A stretch of 11,136 bases of DNA, from positions 1 through 11,136 of the forward strand of contig JAEYSH010000020.1 in the NCBI GenBank assembly GCA_023434825.1. The letters are read 5' to 3'. Below, in pieces: positions 1 through 4,922 of the stretch (positions are counted from its first letter, which is position 1; the number at the start of each line of letters is the position of its first letter). This DNA is from Methanobacteriota archaeon. GTDB taxonomy: Archaea; Methanobacteriota; Methanobacteria; Methanobacteriales; Methanobacteriaceae. The position numbers and the translations under genes were made by a program. The notes beneath the pieces are model-generated. The model did not search any database and had not been told where the DNA came from. It saw nothing but the letters and a program-made list of their open reading frames with translations.

Positions 1-70
1 GTTATATCCTGATGGAACTAATGATGTTGAAAAGGTTTGGTATAAGGATTTTGAAGAAGGGATTTTATGA
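1..70 (+). CDS. C-terminal end of a cut-off hypothetical protein
   Basis: Reading from base 2, 22 codons stay open to a TGA at 68-70, giving an acidic tail that ends KDFEEGIL. The start lies before the window. The stop overlaps the next start codon in an ATGA arrangement (67-70), as in translationally coupled genes. The overlapping frame from base 3 is also open to a stop at 74, so the frame is chosen on composition and coupling. Nothing in the visible tail identifies a function; it is probably an upstream member of the same small-gene run. Confidence 0.5.
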   Translation, partial: LYPDGTNDVEKVWYKDFEEGIL

Positions 71-156
71 TTAGAATTTATGAATTATGGAACTGTTATG
101 ATGAATGCGAAGGGATAAAAGAATTGGAACACGAACATGAAATGCAATCATTGTGA
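67..156 (+). CDS. Very small hypothetical protein (29 aa)
   Basis: This ATG overlaps the stop of the preceding gene (ATGA) and follows a GAAGGG SD-like run at 56-61. It encodes 29 residues, MIRIYELWNCYDE at the start, rich in Glu and His, with two cysteines (C10 and C14). No family is recognised. It overlaps the next ORF by 20 bases in another frame, which is typical of compact viral gene runs. It may be a genuine mini-protein or a coupling ORF that delivers ribosomes to the next start. Confidence 0.4.
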   Translation: MIRIYELWNCYDECEGIKELEHEHEMQSL

Positions 157-289
157 AAAAAAGACGATTAAATACGCTGAATTTGAAGAAGGCATTTATT
201 ATTATTGTGAAAACTGTTTACGACTCACATATAAGGAGTTTGGATTATGGCATCAAATAAAGAATTTATTCAAGATGATGAAGAAGTAA
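137..289 (+). CDS. Zinc-ribbon mini-protein (50 aa)
   Basis: Fifty residues with two CxxC knuckles: CNHC at residues 3-6 and CENC at 24-27. The 17-residue gap contains aromatic and acidic residues, which is the layout of a minimal treble-clef or zinc-ribbon fold. The ribosome site is weak (only a GGAA at 125-128), so translation may be coupled to the ORF ending at 156. The tail (residues about 37-50, basic) overlaps the next gene by 43 bases in another frame. Such single zinc ribbons are common in archaeal viruses and often bind nucleic acid or a partner protein; the actual role here is unknown. Confidence 0.55.
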   Translation: MKCNHCEKKTIKYAEFEEGIYYYCENCLRLTYKEFGLWHQIKNLFKMMKK

Positions 290-498
290 ATGATTGGAAT
301 TTAGTTTTAGGACATAAATTTGAATCAAGAGCAAAAATAAAAGGCATGAGCTATAATAAAGCTAAAGAAATAGTTAAAGATGCTAAAACAGATGTTAATG
401 CAGGTTATTGGATTAGTGATAAAAAATATAATACCGCAGTTTCTGTTCTTGGAAAAAGAGGTATGAAAAATCTTGAAAAAGAAATATATGGATTATAA
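247..498 (+). CDS. Hypothetical protein (83 aa)
   Basis: The ATG at 247 is preceded by AAGGAG (233-238) at the spacing used by other genes in this window. The protein is soluble, acidic at the N-terminus (residues 5-15) and basic towards the C-terminus (residues about 45-80), with no transmembrane segment and no cysteines. A short Tyr/Trp-containing stretch, NAGYWISDKKYNTA, lies near residues 51-64. I do not recognise the family. It sits 16 bases before the proteasome-like gene on the same strand and probably shares its transcript. A function in the mobile element is inferred from position only. Confidence 0.75.
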   Translation: MASNKEFIQDDEEVNDWNLVLGHKFESRAKIKGMSYNKAKEIVKDAKTDVNAGYWISDKKYNTAVSVLGKRGMKNLEKEIYGL

Positions 499-502
499 AT
501 AA

Positions 503-517
503 GAAGGTGTTAAAATT
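503..517 (+). promoter_or_regulatory. SD and AUU start of the Ntn hydrolase
   Basis: GAAGGTG at 503-509 matches the AGGTG part of the archaeal SD consensus. Seven bases (508-514) separate the aligned G at 507 from ATT at 515-517. The same spacing is seen for the ATG at 4923 and for the histidine kinase ATG at 4304, so this site decides the start. Confidence 0.7.
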
Positions 518-1165
518 ACTTGTATAGTTGGAATTGTAGATCCAGAAAATAAAGAAGTTATAATTGGTGGAGATAGTCAAACCAATGCAGGAAATCATAT
601 AATGCGTACTATGAGGGATAAAGTTAATAAAAAAGTACCTTATGTGATTGCAGGGGCAGGGCCTTCCAGAATAAGCCAATTAATATTATACTCAATGGAT
701 TTAACTAGAATACCTTTTGAAACTGGAAGAGATGAATATGAGTACATGATAAATGATTTTGTCCCATTAATGAGAAAAACATTAATAGATGCCGGACAAC
801 TCTCAACGCTTTCGGGCGTTGAAGAAATGGAAAATACATTTTTAATTGGGTTGAACGGACATTTGTTTGATATAGGTATTGATTTTTCAGTTGATGAGCA
901 TACTGAAGGATATTGTGCTATTGGTAGTGGAATGGAGTATGCATTAGGTGTTTTACATTATTTAAGGAATAGTGCTTTATCATCTAAAAGAAAAATACAA
1001 AGGGCTTTAGAGGCTGCAAGTTATTATAATAATACTGTTGGAAAACCTTTTGTTTTTGAATCTGTTAAATTAATTGAAAATAAATCTAATTGTATTGGTT
1101 TTGATTTAGATTCTATTTTGGAAAGGGCTAATAAGAAAATGGCAGAAGGAGAAAAAGATGACTAA
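515..1165 (+). CDS. Proteasome-like Ntn hydrolase, apparent AUU start
   Basis: The product (216 aa) resembles the phage/actinobacterial branch of the proteasome beta/HslV superfamily, whose members start M-T-C-I-V-G. Reading from ATT 515 gives (M)TCIVGIVD. The Thr would be exposed as nucleophile after Met removal, as in HslV. Counting Thr as 1, GGDS gives D19 and RDKV gives K35, matching the Thr1/Asp17/Lys33 triad of proteasomes; a later AIGSGMEYALG segment also fits the fold. In-frame codons back to the TAA at 500-502 include no ATG, GTG or TTG. GAAGGTG (503-509) places its last aligned G seven bases before ATT. Starting at ATG 602 would delete the Thr and Asp, leaving an inactive fragment. 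The stop overlaps the next ORF. The substrate is unknown; roles in virion protein processing or interference with host proteolysis are only guesses. Confidence 0.85.
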   Translation: MTCIVGIVDPENKEVIIGGDSQTNAGNHIMRTMRDKVNKKVPYVIAGAGPSRISQLILYSMDLTRIPFETGRDEYEYMINDFVPLMRKTLIDAGQLSTLSGVEEMENTFLIGLNGHLFDIGIDFSVDEHTEGYCAIGSGMEYALGVLHYLRNSALSSKRKIQRALEAASYYNNTVGKPFVFESVKLIENKSNCIGFDLDSILERANKKMAEGEKDD

Positions 1166-1292
1166 TTATTTTAAATGTCCTAAATGTAAAAGCGTAAATC
1201 TTGAAGAAATTTTAAATGATGACTACATGAAAATAATACATTTACACTGTCTTGAATGTAATTATCAATTTCATATTCCTAAAGATGATTAA
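1158..1292 (+). CDS. Zinc-ribbon mini-protein (44 aa)
   Basis: The ATG at 1158 lies inside the end of the Ntn hydrolase gene (8-base overlap) behind an AAGGAG SD (1146-1151), so the two are probably translationally coupled. The 44-residue product carries CPKC at residues 7-10 and CLEC at 31-34, then a His-containing tail (YQFHIPKDD). This is a complete four-cysteine zinc ribbon with a 20-residue insert. It is too short to carry another domain. Nucleic-acid binding or an adaptor role for the hydrolase are possible; neither is shown by the sequence. Confidence 0.7.
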   Translation: MTNYFKCPKCKSVNLEEILNDDYMKIIHLHCLECNYQFHIPKDD

Positions 1293-1319
1293 TTTTAAAC
1301 CTTTAATGGAGGTTTTATT

Positions 1320-1355
1320 ATGTTTTATTTCCTTTTATGTGGCGATGTGGCATGA
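1320..1355 (+). CDS. Leader-like 11-codon ORF
   Basis: A perfect GGAGG at 1308-1312 stands seven bases before ATG 1320, the best ribosome site in this part of the window, yet the frame closes after 11 codons (MFYFLLCGDVA). Its TGA (1353-1355) runs into the left arm of the hairpin at 1355-1380, and the gene behind it starts 53 bases after the stop. This layout suggests a leader peptide or a remnant of a decayed gene. No longer reading frame restores it. Confidence 0.35.
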   Translation: MFYFLLCGDVA

Positions 1356-1380
1356 TTTAAACAAGCGTAGCAGTTTAAAT
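1355..1380 (+). promoter_or_regulatory. Perfect inverted repeat / hairpin in a leader
   Basis: ATTTAAAC (1355-1362) and GTTTAAAT (1373-1380) are exact reverse complements around a 10-base loop. G1354/T1381 and T1353/A1382 can extend the RNA stem by one wobble and one normal pair. No T-run follows, so a simple terminator is unlikely. It lies between the 11-codon ORF and the SD of the secreted protein, where it could act on translation or be a DNA operator. Confidence 0.45.
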
Positions 1381-1390
1381 TAACTACTAT

Positions 1391-1410
1391 AAAGGAGAGG
1401 ATTTAATATT
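1391..1410 (+). promoter_or_regulatory. SD and AUU start of the secreted protein
   Basis: AAAGGAGAGG at 1391-1400 begins at the preceding in-frame stop. The aligned last G is 1400, and ATT follows at 1408 with seven bases between. The next NTG in frame is CTG 1441, inside the signal-peptide core and with no SD. Confidence 0.65.
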
Positions 1411-1848
1411 AAGCGATTATATATTCTTATTTTTATTATCCTGCTTATCTGTACTTGTATTTCACCTATTCACGCAGGGAAAAGTATTAGGGCGTATAAT
1501 ATAGAAATAACCAAGGATTATGTTAGTTCTAATGGCGTTTGCAGTTGCTCTTTAATGGAGAATAGAATACATCATTTTAAGATGTTTAAAAACTATTGTC
1601 CTTACTGTCATAAGAAGGGAACATTATCTTTTGAAGAAGGATCTGCAAGTTACACAAGTCCGGAGGGAATGTGGTATTGTACCCGATGTGATGCTGATTT
1701 TTGTCTAGTTCATGGAAAAGAACATATAAACAATAACGCTAAATGGTTAAGTACATATAGTCCAAAGCAGGTAAAAACAGAAGAGAAAACAGATAATAAA
1801 ACTGATTTATTGAGTTTGTATAAAGAATTTGATTTATTTAAAATATGA
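1408..1848 (+). CDS. Secreted cysteine-rich zinc-binding protein, apparent AUU start
   Basis: From ATT 1408 the 146-aa protein opens with a classical signal peptide: a basic KR n-region, a hydrophobic core (residues 5-19) and a likely cleavage after SPIHA (residue 23). The mature part has CxC at 45-47, then NYCPYCHKKGTL with cysteines at 64 and 67, CTRC at 91-94, C99, and H102 and H106, which together suggest one or two structural zinc sites; residues 107-146 are polar. No ATG, GTG or TTG lies in frame between the TAA at 1390 and residue 2. GGAGAGG (1394-1400) sits seven bases before ATT. Using ATG 1555 would lose the signal peptide and CxC. I do not recognise a named family. An envelope-facing role, perhaps on pseudomurein, is inferred from export and from the mobile-element context. 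Confidence 0.75.
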   Translation: MKRLYILIFIILLICTCISPIHAGKSIRAYNIEITKDYVSSNGVCSCSLMENRIHHFKMFKNYCPYCHKKGTLSFEEGSASYTSPEGMWYCTRCDADFCLVHGKEHINNNAKWLSTYSPKQVKTEEKTDNKTDLLSLYKEFDLFKI

Positions 1849-1849
1849 A

Positions 1850-1887
1850 AACCCTGGAGAATTAACTTTCCCCAGGGTTCTTTTTTT
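1850..1887 (+). terminator. Hairpin plus T-run terminator
   Basis: AACCCTGG (1850-1857) pairs exactly with CCAGGGTT (1872-1879), followed by a seven-T run (1881-1887). It starts two bases after the stop of the secreted protein and is GC-rich against the AT-rich surroundings. It marks the 3' end of the small-gene run. Confidence 0.85.
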
Positions 1888-1961
1888 ATCGAAAAATATT
1901 AAATATAACAAAAAAGATTATAATATATATAACGCTTTTAATTTGTTTAAATTCACACAAT

Positions 1962-1977
1962 AACGTATTAATACGTT
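1962..1977. promoter_or_regulatory. 16-bp perfect palindrome, candidate operator
   Basis: AACGTATT followed directly by AATACGTT forms an uninterrupted 16-bp palindrome in the gene-free stretch 1888-2098. It contains ACGT steps that stand out from the AT-only surroundings. TATA-like sequences lie on both sides (about 1921-1930 and 2048-2055). A dimeric repressor site or a recombination core are both possible. Confidence 0.5.
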
Positions 1978-2040
1978 TAAAACCAATTAATACAAATATA
2001 CTATGCATTATGCTTAAATAAGGTATAAACACAACAAATT

Positions 2041-2063
2041 AAAAAGATTTATAAGTTATAAAA
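2041..2063 (+). promoter_or_regulatory. Archaeal BRE/TATA-like promoter
   Basis: AAAAAGA followed by TTTATAAG (2048-2055) looks like a BRE plus TATA box. A start of transcription about 25 bases downstream (near 2077) would leave a short leader carrying the SD at 2088-2094 of the membrane peptide gene. A second TTATAAAA follows at 2056-2063. Position-based inference. Confidence 0.45.
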
Positions 2064-2098
2064 TTAAATTTTAAAGAAGTAAATAAAAGAGAGGATCA

Positions 2099-2203
2099 GT
2101 GTTAAATATGGATGAAGTAACTTTATTATTAATCGTACTAATTGTAAGCTTTATAGGTGTTTCAGCTCTTACATTCGTTATGAACAAAAGTGCTACCGAT
2201 TAA
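2099..2203 (+). CDS. Single-span membrane peptide (34 aa)
   Basis: GTG 2099 follows AGAGAGG (2088-2094); ATG 2108 is the alternative start (31 aa) but lies 13 bases from the SD. The product is one hydrophobic helix (TLLLIVLIVSFIGVSALTFV) with an acidic residue pair before it and a polar NKSATD tail. It has its own TATA-like promoter and a palindromic 3' end, which supports a real small gene. It is convergent with the histidine kinase, 34 bases away. Function unknown; single-span peptides of this size are often subunits or modulators of membrane complexes. Confidence 0.55.
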   Translation: MLNMDEVTLLLIVLIVSFIGVSALTFVMNKSATD

Positions 2204-2219
2204 TTAGCTTAAATCTTAT

Positions 2220-2237
2220 TATTTTAAATTAAAATAT
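2220..2237. terminator. AT-only palindrome between convergent genes
   Basis: TATTTTAA, a central A, then TTAAAATA form a 17-bp palindrome (2220-2236) between the membrane peptide and the histidine kinase. A T-rich stretch follows on the + strand (2238-2258). It could end transcripts from both sides, but AT-only palindromes arise easily here. Confidence 0.35.
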
Positions 2238-4304
2238 TTATTTTTGATTATTATTTTTAAATGAAATTTTGAATTCAGCTCCATTTTTATTATTTACTTC
2301 TATTGTTCCATCGATCTGATTTACAAGGGAATTTACGAGCTGCAGACCTAATGATGAGGTATTTTGGAAATCGAAGTTTTCAGGTAATCCTTTTCCATTA
2401 TCCCTTACAATCATTTCCAGCATATTTTCACTCTCTTCTTTTAATTTAACGTTTATTATGCCTCTAAATTGATTTTTATCAAAATTCATATTTTCCTGAA
2501 TTTTATCATTAAACGCATGTTTTATAGAATTGGTTACAAGTTCATTCAGAATTAATCCACAGGGAACTGCAGTATCTGCATCAAGCGTTACTTTACATAA
2601 ATCCATTTCTGGTTTTATTAAACTAATATCCGTTCTATATGATTGTAAAAGACCTGAAACTAATTTATTTATGTATTCATCAAAATTTAACCGAGCTAGA
2701 TTTTCTGTTTGATAAATATTTTCATGGATCATGGCCATGGACTTTACTCGGTTCTGGCTATCCTTGAAAATATCCATCACGGACTCATCATCAATATGGC
2801 GGGATTGCAGGCTTAAAAGACTGCTTACTATTTGCATATTATTTTTTACACGATGGTGTATTTCTTTTAACAGTACTCTATTTTCTTCTAAAGAGGTTTT
2901 TATTTGCTTTTCAGCACATTTACGATCATCAACATTTCTACTATTGCATACAAAACCCTGATGAATTTTTTCATTAAATAATGGTTTGCCTACTGTTTGA
3001 ATCCAAATATACTCTCCAGCAGCTGTTTGATGACGGTATTCTATTTCATTATGAATATTATCATCACGTGCTTTCATAAATGATTCTTCTATTATTTGCA
3101 GATCATCTGGATGCACCATTTCCAGTGCTCGCTTACCTATTAATTCATGTGGTTTATAACCTAAAATTTTAGAGCATGAAGGGCTTATATATTCATAAAC
3201 TCCTTTAGAATTGCACATTGTTACAATATCCATCATATTATCAGTAATTAAACTTAATCGTCTTTCTCTTTTCTCTAATATTTCCTTATTTTCCTCGAGT
3301 AGTTTTTTATTTCTGTTAATTTCTTCAACTGAAATAATCTGGCGAATAAATACCATTGTTATCATAATTAAAGAGCCAAAAATTATTATATTCAAATTAG
3401 AGTTGTTAGGATATAGATAAACACCTAATAAAAAGATATATATGAATATAAGCCATACTAGGGGTAAATATGAGCTCCAATTAGGCTTAATTCCAAATTT
3501 GAATGATTTTAAATATTTCGATTTAAATTTATCGTCTTTAATATATGAAATACCAGCTAATGCAGTTAAAATATAAGAAATTACCCATCCTGCATCTAAA
3601 AGTCCTCCTGATTGGTAAAACCCAAATAAATATTGATAAATGAATATTAGGTTAGTTAGTACCAAAATAGCTGCGCTAACACTTAAAAGGGTAAATGAGA
3701 CTTTTTTTACCTTCCCAAACCAGTTGAATAACAGATAAATCAAAGTAAACAATAAAAAAATGTCGAGTAGCAGATATGATAAGTATATAATCATACCTGA
3801 ACTGGCTATAGAATTTTTTTGTATAATTGGTTCTATTAGGACTATCCAGAGAATTAAAGCAGCAGTAATTATTAATATGCCCGTATCAAGGAGTATCTGG
3901 TACTTTCTTATGTCACTGGTTTTATTTACAGGTAAATATAAAATTCCAATTAAAATTAGAGGATAATATACAAAATAAAAAATATTTGCAAAAATGGATG
4001 AAATTTGATTAGAACCATCAGGAAGCATTATCCAGATTATATTACCAATTAAAGTAACTATAATGGATGCTGTTATTAATGTCCATCCTGCAAACGCTTT
4101 TTTACCTAATTTATATGATTGCTTTATTACGTAAAATAGAATTGATAGAACCATAAAATTGATCAAAATGAATATATAATCATCTAAAATGTGGAAATAG
4201 GGTGAATAATTATTGAATATGATTAAAAATACCAGAAATATCGATAAAACGATTAAAAGATTACGAAAAGACTTGATGTTTAGTTTATCTCTAGAAAATG
4301 TCAT
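2238..4304 (-). CDS. Membrane PAS-domain HisKA_2-type sensor histidine kinase
   Basis: The product is 688 aa. Residues 15-330 hold about nine or ten hydrophobic segments, a large integral sensor region. A short coiled linker (about 325-350) leads to a PAS domain (about 350-462) with the typical YISPSCSKILGY, MVHPDD and GEYIWIQT blocks. The dimerisation/phosphoacceptor region EIHHRVKNN (481-489) has H484, the His before Arg, as the likely phosphorylation site; this is the HisKA_2 signature. The ATPase domain shows NELVTNSIKHAF (587-598, N box), DNGKGLP (635-641) and SLGLQLV (G2 box). All key residues are present, so it should be active. The ATG at 4304 has GAGG seven bases upstream. No response regulator or output gene lies in the window, so it is an orphan kinase here; its signal is unknown. 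Confidence 0.95.
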   Translation of the reverse strand: MTFSRDKLNIKSFRNLLIVLSIFLVFLIIFNNYSPYFHILDDYIFILINFMVLSILFYVIKQSYKLGKKAFAGWTLITASIIVTLIGNIIWIMLPDGSNQISSIFANIFYFVYYPLILIGILYLPVNKTSDIRKYQILLDTGILIITAALILWIVLIEPIIQKNSIASSGMIIYLSYLLLDIFLLFTLIYLLFNWFGKVKKVSFTLLSVSAAILVLTNLIFIYQYLFGFYQSGGLLDAGWVISYILTALAGISYIKDDKFKSKYLKSFKFGIKPNWSSYLPLVWLIFIYIFLLGVYLYPNNSNLNIIIFGSLIMITMVFIRQIISVEEINRNKKLLEENKEILEKRERRLSLITDNMMDIVTMCNSKGVYEYISPSCSKILGYKPHELIGKRALEMVHPDDLQIIEESFMKARDDNIHNEIEYRHQTAAGEYIWIQTVGKPLFNEKIHQGFVCNSRNVDDRKCAEKQIKTSLEENRVLLKEIHHRVKNNMQIVSSLLSLQSRHIDDESVMDIFKDSQNRVKSMAMIHENIYQTENLARLNFDEYINKLVSGLLQSYRTDISLIKPEMDLCKVTLDADTAVPCGLILNELVTNSIKHAFNDKIQENMNFDKNQFRGIINVKLKEESENMLEMIVRDNGKGLPENFDFQNTSSLGLQLVNSLVNQIDGTIEVNNKNGAEFKISFKNNNQK

Positions 4305-4319
4305 TTCTTAGCCTCTTGA

Positions 4320-4395
4320 TACCTTTTGAGTTTTTAATATTATTAAAATTTCAAATAATAAAAAACTTTGTGTTAATACTTAAAATCAAAAGGTA
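4320..4395. repeat. 10-bp inverted repeat flanking a promoter region
   Basis: TACCTTTTGA (4320-4329) and TCAAAAGGTA (4386-4395) are exact reverse complements with 56 bases between them, directly upstream of the histidine kinase start. The enclosed DNA is AT-rich and holds TATA-like sequence for leftward transcription. Paired operator half-sites are a plausible reading. Confidence 0.5.
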
Positions 4396-4397
4396 GT

Positions 4398-4417
4398 AAT
4401 GACAAACATTTGTTATT
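4398..4417. promoter_or_regulatory. Imperfect palindrome near the kinase promoter
   Basis: ACAAA (4402-4406) and TTTGT (4409-4413) are exact reverse complements around CA. Outer AAT/ATT triplets (4398-4400, 4415-4417) extend the symmetry with one mismatch. It sits just outside the inverted repeat at 4320-4395. It may be a second regulator site for the kinase gene. Confidence 0.35.
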
Positions 4418-4535
4418 AATCCATATAAAAAACAGAGAAATTAAAATGGGTTCTAATTATAAATCTAAACTTTAAATAAATAAAATAAGTGAAAATTAAA
4501 TAAAAAAGAGTTTTATAATACTAAAAATAGATTGC

Positions 4536-4772
4536 TTATTGGTTATCTTCTTCATCTAATGCTTTTAGCAGTTCTTCCCATGCTTCTAAGGATTCTTTAG
4601 CTTCCTGATCGGTTAAAACTTCTATTGCATATCCTGAGTGAACAAGAACATATCTTCCTACTTCTACTTCTTCAACTAAGTCCAGTTTAGCGTTTTGCCT
4701 AACGCCACCAAAGTCAACAATTGCTACGTTATCGTTAATTTCTACTATTTGAGCTGGTGCTGCGATACACAT
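4536..4772 (-). CDS. hypC: Hydrogenase maturation chaperone HypC
   Basis: The 78-aa product is a full-length HypC/HupF protein. It begins MCIAAPAQIVEI, with the invariant Cys2 that carries the Fe(CN)2CO precursor in the HypC-HypD complex, and has the conserved VDFGGV (about 19-24) and YVLVHSGYAIEVL (about 41-53) blocks. It acts in the cytoplasm in assembling the NiFe centre of hydrogenases, consistent with a hydrogenotrophic methanogen. AGAGGAG stands seven bases before the ATG. No other hyp genes are visible, so it is a stand-alone copy here. It diverges from the flavin oxidoreductase gene and is followed by a T-rich 3' region on its own strand. Confidence 0.97.
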   Translation of the reverse strand: MCIAAPAQIVEINDNVAIVDFGGVRQNAKLDLVEEVEVGRYVLVHSGYAIEVLTDQEAKESLEAWEELLKALDEEDNQ

Positions 4773-4922
4773 TTAAAATCTCCTCTTGTTATCTTAAATA
4801 TAAATAATTTAGTTATTTCTATAAATAGATTATTTTTAAATCTTTTTAAAATTATTTGATAATTTTTTAACAATTTTAATATGTATTCATGACATATAAA
4901 AATATGCAATGGAGGAAAAGTA
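4773..4922. promoter_or_regulatory. Divergent promoter region between hypC and the flavoprotein
   Basis: This 150-bp spacer drives hypC leftwards and the oxidoreductase rightwards. TATA-like sequences include TTTATATT on the - strand (near 4797-4804) and CATATAAAAA on the + strand (near 4893-4902), although the second lies close to the start codon. GGAGG at 4911-4915 is seven bases before ATG 4923. No clear operator was seen. Confidence 0.5.

Noticed and set aside
602..604. ATG 602 as start of the Ntn hydrolase
   Set aside because: It would remove the catalytic Thr and Asp and has no SD at a useful distance; conserved family sequence continues upstream to ATT 515.
413..679. 88-aa reading frame on the - strand
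   Set aside because: Low-complexity Ile/Phe/Tyr-rich shadow of AT-rich + strand genes; no SD and no family features.
1345..1383. 12-codon ORF starting at ATG 1345
   Set aside because: It lacks an SD and overlaps both the better-supported leader ORF and the hairpin.
1555..1557. ATG 1555 as start of the secreted protein
   Set aside because: No SD precedes it, and a full signal peptide and SD lie upstream in the same frame.
2530..3966. Several + strand frames inside the histidine kinase
   Set aside because: They are antisense shadows of conserved PAS and kinase segments.
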